NCBI GenBank assembly: GCA_016212515.1
Contig: JACRFZ010000096.1
Coordinates: forward strand, 164,681 to 228,680
Origin: Candidatus Melainabacteria bacterium
GTDB taxonomy: Bacteria > Cyanobacteriota > Vampirovibrionia > Obscuribacterales > Obscuribacteraceae
DNA: 64,000 nt
Direction of reading: 5' to 3'
Part shown: piece by piece, positions 1 to 9,915 of the stretch
Position numbering within the stretch: the stretch's first letter is position 1
Layout of the letters: each line of letters begins with the position of its first letter
Position numbers and translations under genes: made by a program
The notes under the pieces: generated by a model
The model's input: only the letters and a program-made list of their open reading frames with translations
Told to the model about the DNA's origin: nothing
Database searches by the model: none

Positions 1-272
<272 letters not shown>

Positions 273-507
273 TCATTTAAAATGGCGGTATTTTTAAGGG
301 GCGGTGTTGCTCAGGGCCGCTCTTCGGAATACCCTTGGCGATTTACCTCTTTATAATAGACCGGTCGACTAGTTTCGTCAATCCTTCAAAAAGTTCGCGG
401 AAGAGCTTAATTTACCGTGGCCTTTTAAGGTCGCAGTTCTTTTGTGTCAGTATTTTAGAACGAAGATCCTTCTATAGTATGAGTACTTGATTTGTCTTGA
501 GGAAATT

Positions 508-1908
508 ATGGCTTTTAACCGATTCCCCAGTCCTGCCGGGAAAGCGCTTTCCCCCCTCCGGGCCTTTGGTCTGGGCGCCTTGCTTGTAGGCATTTCTGCC
601 TGGAGTGGAGCCGGCTACTGTCAGAGTTCCGGCCTGACTTCAGAATTGGTAAGCGACTCCCTGCCGCTGGCTCAAAAGGTTGATTTAAGCCAGGCGTCCG
701 GACTTTCTTCAAAGAAAGCAAAGCGGGTGCGGGAGAAAAAGACGAAAGTAAAAGATACCGCTAAGGTGCAGGAGAAGGTGCAAGAGGTGCCGGTCTTGCC
801 GGCCGGAGAGAATCCTGCCGATCTGGTTCCTTCTCAACACTTTCTTGGTAAGCCTGAAGTAGTTGCTGTTTTCAACGATGCCATGCCCACCGGTGTAGCC
901 GTTTCGTTTTCCGGTCGCCGCTTTGTCAATTTCCCCCGTTGGGAAGACAACGTTCCCTTTACGGTTGGTGAACTCTCCCATGGCAAGGTGAAGCCTTATC
1001 CCGATGCGGCTTTCAATAAGCTCGATCTGATGGCGCCGGAGAATCATTTAATTTCCGTTCAAAGTGTGGTTGTGGATGCCCGTGACCGACTCTGGCTTCT
1101 GGATACCGGCTCCATCAAATTTGGTACGGTCATACCGGGCGGCGCCAAGCTGGTTTGTGTAGATCTGTCCACCAATCAGGTCGTCAAAACGATTCGCTTT
1201 CCTGCCGATGTGGCTTTACCCACCAGTTATTTGAACGATGTGCGCTTTGACTTGCGCCGGGGCAAGGCCGGTATGGCCTTTATTACTGATTCCAGCTCCA
1301 GCGGGCATAATGCGCTGGTAGTTGTGGATCTGGCCAGCGGCGAGAGTTTTCGCCGCCTGGTAGGCCACGCCTCTACCCGGGCTGTGCCGGGCTTTTTGCC
1401 GATTGTAGAGGGCGCGCCGCTGATGTTTGTGCATGAGGACGGTGAGCGCACCAGTATGAAGGTCGGCGCTGATGGTATCGCAGTTGGTGCTGACGGCAAA
1501 CACCTTTTCTATTGCCCATTGAGTAGCCGTAAGCTCTACAGCGTCAATTTGGATGCACTGGCCGACCGCAACGTCAGTGATGATGAAGTGGCCAAGACGG
1601 TTTGCGAAGTAACCGAAAAGGGCGCCTCGGACGGACTGGAGATGGACTCGGCCGGCCGCATCTATGCCACCGATTACGAGCACAATGCCGTGCATCGAAT
1701 TTCTCTGGAAGGCAAGCATGAGACCCTGGTATGCGACCCGCGCGTGCTCTGGCCCGATACCCTCTGCCTGGCGCAAGACGGCTATCTTTACTTTACTGCC
1801 AACCAATTGCACCGGCAGCCGCTCTTCCATGGTGGTCGTGATTTGAGGGAAAAGCCTTATGTGCTCTTCCGTGTGAAGGTGGACGCCGAGCCAGTGCTCT
1901 TGCGCTAA
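508..1908 (+). CDS. Secreted yellow/major-royal-jelly-protein-like beta-propeller
   Basis: A 466-residue protein with a Sec signal peptide (hydrophobic stretch about residues 20-38, cleavage near AGYCQS). A basic, charged linker (about 75-100) precedes a domain with the MRJP/yellow family pattern: GRRFVNFPRW, VVDARDRLWLLDTG, YLNDVRFD and the later AFITDSSS..LVVVDL. This family forms a six-bladed propeller; bacterial members are exported and mostly uncharacterised, with some annotated as dopachrome-tautomerase-related or gluconolaconase-like. I chose the ATG at 508 because GAGG at 499-502 sits ideally upstream; the earlier in-frame TTG at 487 has no such site. Convergent with the next gene, only one base apart. 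Confidence 0.8.
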   Translation: MAFNRFPSPAGKALSPLRAFGLGALLVGISAWSGAGYCQSSGLTSELVSDSLPLAQKVDLSQASGLSSKKAKRVREKKTKVKDTAKVQEKVQEVPVLPAGENPADLVPSQHFLGKPEVVAVFNDAMPTGVAVSFSGRRFVNFPRWEDNVPFTVGELSHGKVKPYPDAAFNKLDLMAPENHLISVQSVVVDARDRLWLLDTGSIKFGTVIPGGAKLVCVDLSTNQVVKTIRFPADVALPTSYLNDVRFDLRRGKAGMAFITDSSSSGHNALVVVDLASGESFRRLVGHASTRAVPGFLPIVEGAPLMFVHEDGERTSMKVGADGIAVGADGKHLFYCPLSSRKLYSVNLDALADRNVSDDEVAKTVCEVTEKGASDGLEMDSAGRIYATDYEHNAVHRISLEGKHETLVCDPRVLWPDTLCLAQDGYLYFTANQLHRQPLFHGGRDLREKPYVLFRVKVDAEPVLLR

Positions 1909-1909
1909 C

Positions 1910-2476
1910 TCAGGGGGTGCTTGGCTGAAGCGGGGCGGCACCGGCCTGGGGCAGCTGGTTGTTTGGAGAGCCTAAAGCTTCTTGCACTTCTTGCGGCACC
2001 ACCTGCTCGGATTGTTTCTCCAGCGTCAGGTTCTCATCTCCGATGGGAAAGCCCACAAAGTTCAGGGCTTTAAGAATTCCTCGGGAGAAGACCGAACGCC
2101 GGGCTTTACCGGGGCGAGCGCCGTCTTCAACTTTTGCGCGGGTAGTTGGCCCGGTCGTCCTCTCCGCGGCTTGCTTTTCAGGGGCGGCCTTTGGTCCACG
2201 CAAAACCGGCAGCGAAACTGACTGCTCTGAGGCTGCCGGTTGCGGGTCGGCATTTTGGGCGAAAGCGCCGGTTGCTGTGAGGAGCGGCAGCCAGCTCAGG
2301 AGCAAGGCGCTTCCAGCCAGAACGAATTTGCCACTTTTGCATGCTTTTAAAATAACGGTCAGCCCTTGCAGTTCAAATGCTAATTCTAAAGCGGAAACCC
2401 CTTTATGGGTTAAACTTCCAATCGACATCATAGTCTGAGTTTGTCTGGGCTGAGGGAAAGGCTTTTCAGGAACCAT
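1910..2476 (-). CDS. Exported protein of unknown function
   Basis: 188 residues with a late hydrophobic segment (about 46-70, GKFVLAGSALLLSWLPLL) followed by an Ala-X-Ala type cleavage site, so it is probably secreted or periplasmic. The mature part is proline-, alanine- and glutamine-rich, apparently low-complexity, and no domain is recognisable. The start is uncertain: the first ATG gives an unusually long N-region of about 45 residues, and ATGs at 2431 and 2428 would give a more typical signal peptide, but no start has a clear ribosome binding site. The stop abuts the stop of the yellow-like gene. Confidence 0.5.
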   Translation of the reverse strand: MVPEKPFPQPRQTQTMMSIGSLTHKGVSALELAFELQGLTVILKACKSGKFVLAGSALLLSWLPLLTATGAFAQNADPQPAASEQSVSLPVLRGPKAAPEKQAAERTTGPTTRAKVEDGARPGKARRSVFSRGILKALNFVGFPIGDENLTLEKQSEQVVPQEVQEALGSPNNQLPQAGAAPLQPSTP

Positions 2477-2593
2477 CGCCCCTTACCATCGTCTATCTGC
2501 CGGTGTAAAGCGGTACTCTTCCATCAATGATCTCGGTATGCTTTCCTTACCGGCTTCCGTCAAGCTCTATATCTTCCAAACAGGTCTGGCAAC

Positions 2594-3880
2594 ATGCACA
2601 ACGACAATTACAGGCGGGCTGTCAAGGCGTTTGCCCTGGTTCTGGTTTCCCTGACTTCTTGTCAGTCGGTCGGGGCCGGTAATAACATGCCGCCCGCCGC
2701 ACCCAGCCGGCTCAAGCGCCCGGTCAATTCCGCCGGCGACAGTGTACTGTCCGGTTCGGTCACCCAGACTACCCTCAGCCAGCCTCGCCTCAGCCGACCT
2801 GAGAGCGGCCTGGCACCGGTCGTCAACCAGCCGGTTGGGAGAGTCGGCTCGACCTATGATGCCAGTACCGCTGGTAATACCACTGCCGGAGCCGAAGGTT
2901 CCCTTTTCTCCAGCGGCGATAAGAGCGCCTTTGCCGGGGCTCAGGCCCCTGCCGCCAATTCGGCTCCGGCTCCGTCCTCTAGTTACCCCTCCAGTTTTAA
3001 GATCACTGAGGCCGATAAGAGCTCAGAACTCTTCTCAAGGGGGCTTAAAGCCGTCACCGAGTTGGGGCGGGCCATGAGTCAATCTCCCCAATTGCAAGAG
3101 AAGGCCAAATCTATATTGAAGGGTTTGGCCAGCGGCAGCGGCAACTCCGCCACCAAGGCCGCCGCCGGCACAGCTTTGAAGGCCGGCACCGCTGCCGGCG
3201 CTTCCTCTGCTGCTTTGAGCGCGGTGCGCATACCCATAGTAGGCAAGGTTTTAAATAAGCAAGAACTGAATCTACTTGCCAACTATGAAATCGCCATAGT
3301 AATTGACAAGTCCGGCTCCATGAACGAGACCGATTGTCCGCAGGGCTTGAGCCGCTGGGAATGGTGTCGCCAGCAACTGCTCAGTTTCACCAGTCAGATT
3401 TCGCCTGTATTCAAGAGCGGCATAACCGTCGCTCTTTTCTCATCAAACGCCCAGGTCCTCAGGAATGTGAGCTTTAACCTGGTGCCGGATATTTTTTCTA
3501 AAAATATTCCGAATGGGGGAACTTATATGGCCAAGCCGCTGTCTGAAATTCTAGATGAGTATTTTGAGCGCCGCGATCGCAACCCCGCCAGTGTTCGAAA
3601 ATTACTCATCGAGGTGATCACCGATGGTGAGCCCAGCGACAAAGGCGAGTTGATCTCAGTCATCAGTCGCGCCTCCCGCAAAATGACGAGAGCCGATGAA
3701 GTTCGAATCGACTTTCTGCAGATAGGAAACGAGGAAGATGGCATCGAGGCTTTGCGCAAACTTGATACAAAGCTTGTGGGCGAAAGCGGTGCGCAGTTCG
3801 ACATCGTTACCGTCGAGCCCTTTTCCGCAGTTATAGCGGAAGGTCTGCCCCGGGCCCTGCTTGATACTGCCAGCCATTAG
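2594..3880 (+). CDS. vWA-domain lipoprotein
   Basis: A 428-residue exported protein. Residues 1-23 form a lipoprotein signal with lipobox LTSC (Cys23 would be lipidated). Residues 25-225 are a Ser/Ala/Pro-rich, low-complexity stalk. A von Willebrand A domain follows from about 230, with a complete first MIDAS motif D238-K-S-G-S242, the conserved Thr region near NGGTYMAKPL and the DGEPSD strand (ITDGEPSDKG) for the third loop. The architecture suggests a surface- or membrane-anchored, metal-dependent adhesion or scaffold module. It stands alone, with a strong terminator just downstream. Partner unknown. Confidence 0.8.
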   Translation: MHNDNYRRAVKAFALVLVSLTSCQSVGAGNNMPPAAPSRLKRPVNSAGDSVLSGSVTQTTLSQPRLSRPESGLAPVVNQPVGRVGSTYDASTAGNTTAGAEGSLFSSGDKSAFAGAQAPAANSAPAPSSSYPSSFKITEADKSSELFSRGLKAVTELGRAMSQSPQLQEKAKSILKGLASGSGNSATKAAAGTALKAGTAAGASSAALSAVRIPIVGKVLNKQELNLLANYEIAIVIDKSGSMNETDCPQGLSRWEWCRQQLLSFTSQISPVFKSGITVALFSSNAQVLRNVSFNLVPDIFSKNIPNGGTYMAKPLSEILDEYFERRDRNPASVRKLLIEVITDGEPSDKGELISVISRASRKMTRADEVRIDFLQIGNEEDGIEALRKLDTKLVGESGAQFDIVTVEPFSAVIAEGLPRALLDTASH

Positions 3881-3922
3881 CCCAGTTTAAATTGATTTTC
3901 CCCCCGCTTGACGAAGACACGC

Positions 3923-3953
3923 AGAAAGACCTCCCCTTAAGGGAGGTCTTTCT
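3923..3953 (+). terminator. Rho-independent-like terminator, probably bidirectional
   Basis: A perfect 13-bp inverted repeat, AGAAAGACCTCCC (3923-3935) against GGGAGGTCTTTCT (3941-3953), with loop CTTAA. The outer stem itself supplies A- and T-rich flanks. It lies 43 bases after the stop of the vWA lipoprotein gene and just beyond the stop of the convergent small gene at 3980, so it can serve both. Confidence 0.8.
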
Positions 3954-3979
3954 GTATCAGGTCGGCGTTGAAAAAACTG

Positions 3980-4264
3980 CTACTTGGTGCTGGGCACGGT
4001 CAGATTATGGGTGATGCGGCTGTGACTGGTGGGCCAGGTTATTTCTCTGGCTTGCTGCACTTTGTTTTCGAAGGCCTGCCCGCTCGCATCCGAGAGCATG
4101 CCGTGCAAGATGCATTCCAGATCCCAGAGCACCTTCTTCTCAGCCGGGTGCTTGAGTCTTAATGCTCCATCATTGTTGAAACTGGCTATTAATCCTAAGA
4201 GTACTATCGCTTTGTTCTTCTCAAGGTTCAGGTGGATGGTTTCCTGGCACTTATGAGCTTGCAT
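3980..4264 (-). CDS. Small conserved-looking hypothetical protein
   Basis: 94 residues, no signal peptide or membrane segment, mixed charge with predicted helices (IVLLGLIASFNNDGALRL; ECILHGMLSDASGQAFENKV). I recognise no family. A strong ribosome binding site, GAGG eight bases before the ATG, and termination next to the shared hairpin at 3923-3953 support a real gene. The opposite strand has short competing frames (3968-4162, 4029-4256) without ribosome binding sites. Confidence 0.5.
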   Translation of the reverse strand: MQAHKCQETIHLNLEKNKAIVLLGLIASFNNDGALRLKHPAEKKVLWDLECILHGMLSDASGQAFENKVQQAREITWPTSHSRITHNLTVPSTK

Positions 4265-4482
4265 TTGTAACCCTCATTTATTGTCTGTTTTGAATTGCCG
4301 ATTAGTTGCTCGGGGGTGAGCTGTCCTGACAAAGGTGAAAACGGGGGGCTTTGGAAAAATAGGGGGAGGACAAAGATTAAATTGTAAATAGAGCTAAAAT
4401 TGGATTCCCGGCCTCCCGGGGGCGCTAATTTGGCCACTGAAAGTGAGGACGGCTTCTTTTTAGTTTTTACGGAGGCGGCTTC

Positions 4483-5025
4483 ATGAATTTGAGCGGCAAG
4501 ATTCGCATCGATGCTTATGATCCTCGCTGGCCCTCCTTCTATGAGGTGGAACGGGCCAGGATTGCCGCCTCTCTGGCACCCTGGCTTGAGACCATCGAGC
4601 ATATCGGCAGCACTTCTGTACCTGGTTTGGCCGCCAAGCCAATAATAGACATCATGCCCGGCCTGCGCCAGGCGGCCGGCAAAGATGAACTTGATAGTTG
4701 TGTCCAGCCGATGATCGATCTGGGTTTTACCTACATAGGCCAGTACGAGAGCGAACTGCCGGAGCGTCGCTTCTTCCGCCGTACTGCCACTGAGGGTGGT
4801 GAGGGTGTCGACAGCGACAGACAAGCCGTCAATGTTCACTTAGTGGCGGTTGGCAGCGGTTTCTGGCAGCGCCATCTCAAGTTTCGCGATATTCTCAGAG
4901 GCGATGCTCAGGTTTGCCGCCGCTACGAAAAGCTAAAAATGGAGCTGGCTGCTGTTCACAGTGTTGTAAACGACTATGCGGAAGCCAAAACCGACTTCAT
5001 AAGAGCGGTGCTGGAGCGTTATTGA
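4483..5025 (+). CDS. GrpB family protein (nucleotidyltransferase fold)
   Basis: 180 residues matching the GrpB/UPF0157 family throughout: start with YDPRWPSFYEVERARI, then the hallmark IEHIGSTSVPGLAAKPIIDI (G-S-T-S and D-I residues of a polymerase-beta-like nucleotidyltransferase core), FFRR and NVHLVAVGSGFW. Biochemical function of the family is not established; CoaE fusions occur in some bacteria. The start is supported by GGAGG nine bases upstream of the ATG. Its stop lies 4 bases from the stop of glpK on the opposite strand. Confidence 0.9.
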   Translation: MNLSGKIRIDAYDPRWPSFYEVERARIAASLAPWLETIEHIGSTSVPGLAAKPIIDIMPGLRQAAGKDELDSCVQPMIDLGFTYIGQYESELPERRFFRRTATEGGEGVDSDRQAVNVHLVAVGSGFWQRHLKFRDILRGDAQVCRRYEKLKMELAAVHSVVNDYAEAKTDFIRAVLERY

Positions 5026-5029
5026 TTGC

Positions 5030-6541
5030 TTAGCTTTTGCTGCAGGCCTTTTCTTTGCAGGGAGTCTGTGCTTCGGCGCAAGCAAAAGCTGCCTTGAGAG
5101 CGGCTTGCCAGCCTCCATACTGCGCATCTCTATTTTCCGCAGGGCTGAGTTTCAGGTCTTTCTGCCATAGGCTTTCCAGTTCCGCCTCATCCTTTATAAG
5201 ACCGGCGGTCAATCCAGCTAGAGCCGCTACACCCCAGGCTGTAGATTCTACATTGGAGGCTCTCAGTACGGGCACCTTCAGCACGTCGGCTTGGAACTGT
5301 ACTAGAAATTCGTTCTTGGTGGCCCCGCCGTCTACTCTCAGCTCTTTGATAGAGATGCCGTTGGCTTTCATATCCTCGGCTACATCGCCGACCTGGTAGG
5401 CCATGGCCTCCAGGGCCGCTCTCACCAGGTGGGCCCTGGTGGTGCCGCGTGTGATACCGACAATGGTGCCACGCACATCGGAGTTCCACCAGGGTGAACC
5501 AAGTCCAACCAGGGCAGGTACAAAGTAGACGCCTTCATTGGAAGGGATGGACTTAGCCAGAGCTTCGCTTTCCGTACTTGATTCGATGATAGCCAGCCCG
5601 TCTCGCAACCACTGGATAGCTGCTCCGGCAATGAAGATGGCTCCTTCAAAGGCATAAGCAGGAGCCTTGCCGGCCAACTGCCAGCCCACCGTGGTCAATA
5701 GCCCTTTAGCCAGACGTGGCTTTGCACCGATGTTAGCCAGCAAGAAACTGCCCGTGCCGTAAGTACATTTGGCCATGCCTTCATCCAGGCAGCATTGCCC
5801 GAAGAGAGCGGCTTGTTGATCGCCTAGATTGGCTAAAATCGGTGCTTCAAAGCCGAGCAGTTCCTTATTGGTGGTGCCGAAATCGGCATTTGAGGGCAGC
5901 ACCTTCGGTAATACTGCTTTCGGAACGTCGATGAGGGCCAACAGCTCATCATCCCATTCCATAGTATTGATGTTAAAGAGCATGGTGCGAGAAGCATTGC
6001 TGCCCTCTGTGGCATGGTTCTTCTCTTTGGTTAGATTCCAAATAAGCCAGGTATCTATGGTGCCGAAACAGAGTTCGCCTTTCTCGGCGCGGGCCCGGGC
6101 GCCTGGTACGTTATCCAGTATCCATCTGATTTTCGGTCCCGAGAAATAAGCATCCGGCACAAGGCCGGTTTTGAGGCGGAAAAGTTCCATCTTTTCCTTG
6201 AGGCTATCGGCAAAATCTTTTGTGCGGCGGCATTGCCAGACGATGGCATTGTAAATGGGTTTGCCGGTGGCCTTTTCCCAGACAACCGTCGTCTCGCGCT
6301 GATTGGTAACGCCTACGCAGGCAATTTCTTCCGCCTTGATACCGGCGTTTTTGACGGCATCTTTAATACATTCGATCTGTTTGGCAAGAATTTCAGAGGC
6401 ATTGTGTTCCACCCAGCTCGGTTTGGGGAAGATCTGCTCGAATTCCATCTGGCCTACGCCCAGGCTTTTGCCGCTCTTATCAAAGACTATGGCCCGGCAG
6501 CTTGTGGTGCCCTGGTCGATACTGAGAATATAATTTTTCAT
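5030..6541 (-). CDS. glpK: Glycerol kinase
   Basis: 503 residues, the usual GlpK length. It phosphorylates glycerol to sn-glycerol 3-phosphate with ATP, feeding glycerolipid synthesis or glycolysis. FGGY-family signatures are clear: ILSIDQGTTSCRAIVFD at the N-terminus, NQRETTVVWEKATGKPIYNA, TIDTWLIWNLT, ANLGDQQAALFGQ, GTGSF and the C-terminal RVDGGATKNEFLVQFQAD. The start was set at the ATG 6541 (MKNYILSIDQG) rather than 35 codons upstream, because the family begins there and a GGGGCGGG purine tract precedes it. No glycerol facilitator or GlpD gene is adjacent. Confidence 0.95.
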   Translation of the reverse strand: MKNYILSIDQGTTSCRAIVFDKSGKSLGVGQMEFEQIFPKPSWVEHNASEILAKQIECIKDAVKNAGIKAEEIACVGVTNQRETTVVWEKATGKPIYNAIVWQCRRTKDFADSLKEKMELFRLKTGLVPDAYFSGPKIRWILDNVPGARARAEKGELCFGTIDTWLIWNLTKEKNHATEGSNASRTMLFNINTMEWDDELLALIDVPKAVLPKVLPSNADFGTTNKELLGFEAPILANLGDQQAALFGQCCLDEGMAKCTYGTGSFLLANIGAKPRLAKGLLTTVGWQLAGKAPAYAFEGAIFIAGAAIQWLRDGLAIIESSTESEALAKSIPSNEGVYFVPALVGLGSPWWNSDVRGTIVGITRGTTRAHLVRAALEAMAYQVGDVAEDMKANGISIKELRVDGGATKNEFLVQFQADVLKVPVLRASNVESTAWGVAALAGLTAGLIKDEAELESLWQKDLKLSPAENRDAQYGGWQAALKAAFACAEAQTPCKEKACSKS

Positions 6542-6764
6542 CTTACCCGCCCCTGATTGATGGCTAAACTGGTGGCCATGGTGCAATGCCAATGCGCTAC
6601 CGTCCCGTACTGAATGGTTCGGTGACAAAGACCGGTATCCTGGCAACCCTGAGCCCGGCCGGTTATGATTTTAGTATGCCGGTGGGCAGATTGAGACTCC
6701 TGGTTGGATGTTTTCTTCCCGACCGGCGTGATTTAACCGATTGCGCATGACCGCAGAGGGTGAG

Positions 6765-6980
6765 ATGTCAATGCTTCCTCAAAATCCAATCACTGGAGCT
6801 TGCGGCGTTTGCGGCAAGTTGAGCGATCCCAAGCTTTTACCGGTACTCGGGGATGGTCTTGTTTCCTGCAAGAACTGTCACAAGAAGGTGTGCAAAAGGT
6901 GCTATTCTCAATCCCGCGAACTTTGCGTGGTTTGCGTAAGCGGGAAAGGCTCCTGGTGCCTGACACCCGGGAAACCTTGA
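6765..6980 (+). CDS. Small four-CxxC zinc-ribbon protein
   Basis: 71 residues with four CxxC pairs (CGVC, CKNC, CKRC, CVVC), which would bind two zinc ions in a double zinc-ribbon or B-box-like fold; no other domain. The ATG at 6765 (or 6771) follows a GAGGG purine tract at 6756-6760; the earlier TTG/ATG at 6741/6747 lack one. It ends 29 bases before the cation ATPase gene in the same direction, so the two are probably co-transcribed. A regulatory or adaptor role for the pump is possible but not shown. Confidence 0.6.
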   Translation: MSMLPQNPITGACGVCGKLSDPKLLPVLGDGLVSCKNCHKKVCKRCYSQSRELCVVCVSGKGSWCLTPGKP

Positions 6981-7009
6981 AACTGCTCCATGAGAATTAG
7001 AGCGGCTTG

Positions 7010-9862
7010 ATGAAACACAATTCAAGGCATAATGGGCGACATCCTCGCGTAATAGAGGTGCGCACCGCTGCCGTGGAACCCGATGTCTCCACTTTATCGG
7101 TGGATGAGGTTCTCACCCGGCTAAACACCACAATCGATGGACTTAGCGAGAAGTCGGCGGCGGAGCGGTTGCAAAGGCATGGCCGCAATTCCATCAGTGT
7201 GGAAGTGCCTATTGCCGTTGGCGCTTTGCTGCGTGAAAATTTCCTGCACACCATGGCTTTACTGCTCTGGGCTGCCGGACTGATTGGTTTTCTGGCCCAG
7301 ATGCCGCAACTGGGTGTGGCTATCTGGCTGGTCAATATTATCAATGGGGCCTTCAGTTTCTGGCAGGAGTTTCGAGCCCAGAAAACTACCGCTGCCCTTA
7401 AACAACTCTTGCCCCTGAGCGTGCAGGTGCGACGGGAGGGTAAGGTTCGCACCATTTCTGCTCATGAGCTGGTGCCCGGCGATGTAGTGATTGTGAACGA
7501 GGGCGACAAAATTTCGGCCGATGCCAGGGTGATTGAGGATGAGTCGCTCACGGTAGACCAGTCCACCCTCACCGGCGAGACCACGAGGCTGGTCAAGACG
7601 TCCGAGCTATTTTCAAAGCGCATGGCCAAGGATGCCAATCTTATTCGTGCGGACCTGCCGAATTTGCTTTTTGCCGGTACATCCTGCCTGTCCGGTCACG
7701 GACTGGCTGTGGTTTACGCCACCGGCACTCATACCGAATTCGGACGCATAGCCAGGCTTACAGCCACAATCGCCGAACAGCCAAGCCCCTTGCAGAGGGA
7801 AATGGAGCGGGTAACTAAAATAGTTTCGATACTGGCCGTTAGTATCGGCGCCCTCATGTTTGTCATTGCCATCACCATGGCCCATGTGAAGCCGGAAGCG
7901 GCTTTCATTTTTGCCATGGGCATGGTGGTGGCTTTTGTGCCGGAGGGTATGGTGCCTACCATAACCCTGGCCCTGGCTCTGGCCGTGCAGCGTATGGTTA
8001 AGCGCAATGCTCTTGTGAAAAGGCTTTCCTCAGTTGAATCGCTGGGTTGTACAAACGTAATTTGCACAGATAAGACAGGCACGCTCACGGAAAATCGCAT
8101 GACCGTGGCCCGGGTGCTGGCGGGCGGCAAAGACTATCTATTTTCCGGTCATGGCTATGAATTGAACGGCAGTCTCTTCTCTTGCGAGAATTTGCCAGTG
8201 AAGGAACTGCCGCCGGAACTGGCGGCACTCTTGCAAGCTGGTTTGCTTTGTAATAATGCCACCCTGGTGAAAGGAGCGGCTGGTCTGAGCACCTCCGGTG
8301 ATCCGACGGAATTAGCGCTGCTTGTGGCTGCGGGCAAGGCTGGACTGTTCCAGGCAGATGCTGCCGCCACAAGCAGAAGGCTGCATGAGAATGCTTTTGA
8401 TTCTCATAGAAAGCGTATGAGCACTATCTATGAAATGAACGATGGTGCAGAGCCGGGTTCCCTTCAGCGGCTCGCTTTTATAAAAGGTTCGCCGGCCGGT
8501 GTACTGGAGCACTGCACGGACTGGTTGTCGCCGCTGGGTTTGCAAGCCATCGATGATGAGCGGCGCCAGGGCATCTTGCAAGAAATTGACGGCTATGCCG
8601 GCCAGGGATTGAGAGTAATTGCCGTAGCACGTAAATCTCTCAATATTGAATCTGCTCTCGATATTGCCGGGGTAGAATCGAATCTCACCTTCCTCGGTCT
8701 CTTTGCCATGCTTGACCCGCCTCGTGCGGAGGTGCTCAGCGCTGTTGCGAAATGTCGGCAGGCCGGCATTCAGGTGGTCATGATTACCGGCGACTACGAG
8801 GTTACCGCCGAGGCCATCGCCAGGAAGGTGGGAATCGTAGATGCCGGTGCAGCAAGGGTGATCACCGGCGCTCAACTTGACCGCATGACCAATCAGGAAC
8901 TGGTAGAACTGATTACATCCGACGTGGTTTTTGCCAGGGTTAGCCCCGAGCATAAATTGAGAGTAGTAGAAGCCTTTCAGCAGGCCGGTCATATTGTGGC
9001 CGTCACCGGTGATGGTGTCAACGACGCACCGGCTCTCAAGAAGGCCGATATTGGAGTGGCCATGGGCTTGTGTGGAACTGACGTGGCCCGGGAGGCCGCC
9101 GATATTATCTTGCTGGATGACAATTTTGCTTCCATTGTCAATGCCGTGGAGGAAGGTCGAGCCGTCTACGACAATATCAAAAAGTTTGCCGTCTATGTCT
9201 TCAATAGCAATATGGCTGAGGCCGTGCCCTTTGTTTTGATGCTTCTGTCTTGCGGATTGATTCCTATGCCGCTTACGGTGATGCAAGTGCTCTCAGTAGA
9301 TCTTGGCACTGACATGGTGCCGGCTATCGGCCTTGGTGCAGATACGGCCCAGACCGGGGTTATGCAACGCAAACCGCGCTCACGCAAGGAACCTCTTTTA
9401 TCAAAAGCGCTTCTAGCCAAGGCTTTGCTCTGGTATGGCGCCATTGAATCGATTCTTTCCATAAGCGGCTATTTCTATATCAACTTTCTCCATGGTTGGC
9501 CGGGCGTGCCCCTTGCCCCGCAGGGTTCGGAGGTATGGAAAACCGCCACCACAATGACACTGACCTGCATTGTCACCAGTCAGGTCGGCGCTGTGTTTTG
9601 CTGTCGCACTCAGACTGACTCAGTGTTTTCCATAAGTCCCTTCAATAATCGTCTCATCATTGGCGGAGTGGCTTTTGAGATAGCCTTGCTGGCGGCACTT
9701 ATGTACGTGCCGGCCCTCAGTTCTGTCTTCGATACGACCCCTTTGCCGCCACAGGCAGTTCTCTATGCCTTTACATGCATACCGGTCATAATCTTGTTGG
9801 ATGAAGTGAGAAAACTGTTTTTGAGAAGAAAACTGAATTTAGATAGTGGCGGTCTGCGTTAA
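7010..9862 (+). CDS. P2-type cation-transporting ATPase, Na,K-ATPase-like (P2C-like) signatures
   Basis: A 950-residue ion pump. N-terminal cation-ATPase domain (about 20-95), actuator loop with TLTGETTRL, M4 with VPEGMVP, phosphorylation site CTDKTGTLT (Asp354), hinge [12 protein letters not shown], then the C-terminal transmembrane bundle. M5-M6 reads NMAEAVPF...VDLGTDMVPAIGLG. The VDLGTDMVPA segment matches animal Na,K-ATPase M6 (IDLGTDMVPA) much better than SERCA (NLVTDGLPA), and the residues after it (QRKPRSRKEPLLSK) match the QPRNPKTDKLV region. Transport of Na+, K+ or H+ is therefore more likely than Ca2+, but the ion is an inference. ATG 7010 preferred over TTG 7007. Confidence 0.9.
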   Translation: MKHNSRHNGRHPRVIEVRTAAVEPDVSTLSVDEVLTRLNTTIDGLSEKSAAERLQRHGRNSISVEVPIAVGALLRENFLHTMALLLWAAGLIGFLAQMPQLGVAIWLVNIINGAFSFWQEFRAQKTTAALKQLLPLSVQVRREGKVRTISAHELVPGDVVIVNEGDKISADARVIEDESLTVDQSTLTGETTRLVKTSELFSKRMAKDANLIRADLPNLLFAGTSCLSGHGLAVVYATGTHTEFGRIARLTATIAEQPSPLQREMERVTKIVSILAVSIGALMFVIAITMAHVKPEAAFIFAMGMVVAFVPEGMVPTITLALALAVQRMVKRNALVKRLSSVESLGCTNVICTDKTGTLTENRMTVARVLAGGKDYLFSGHGYELNGSLFSCENLPVKELPPELAALLQAGLLCNNATLVKGAAGLSTSGDPTELALLVAAGKAGLFQADAAATSRRLHENAFDSHRKRMSTIYEMNDGAEPGSLQRLAFIKGSPAGVLEHCTDWLSPLGLQAIDDERRQGILQEIDGYAGQGLRVIAVARKSLNIESALDIAGVESNLTFLGLFAMLDPPRAEVLSAVAKCRQAGIQVVMITGDYEVTAEAIARKVGIVDAGAARVITGAQLDRMTNQELVELITSDVVFARVSPEHKLRVVEAFQQAGHIVAVTGDGVNDAPALKKADIGVAMGLCGTDVAREAADIILLDDNFASIVNAVEEGRAVYDNIKKFAVYVFNSNMAEAVPFVLMLLSCGLIPMPLTVMQVLSVDLGTDMVPAIGLGADTAQTGVMQRKPRSRKEPLLSKALLAKALLWYGAIESILSISGYFYINFLHGWPGVPLAPQGSEVWKTATTMTLTCIVTSQVGAVFCCRTQTDSVFSISPFNNRLIIGGVAFEIALLAALMYVPALSSVFDTTPLPPQAVLYAFTCIPVIILLDEVRKLFLRRKLNLDSGGLR

Positions 9863-9915
9863 CGTTGCTTCTGAGGGGTAAACTACTATTCAGTCTCAGG
9901 AAAGGAGTTTTGAAA

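Noticed and set aside
4228..4839. 203-residue minus-strand frame opposite the GrpB gene
   Set aside because: Overlaps a well-supported GrpB family gene and has no recognisable motif or ribosome binding site.
8312..9286. 324-residue minus-strand frame inside the cation ATPase gene
   Set aside because: Composition follows the antisense of the conserved ATPase hinge; no independent support.
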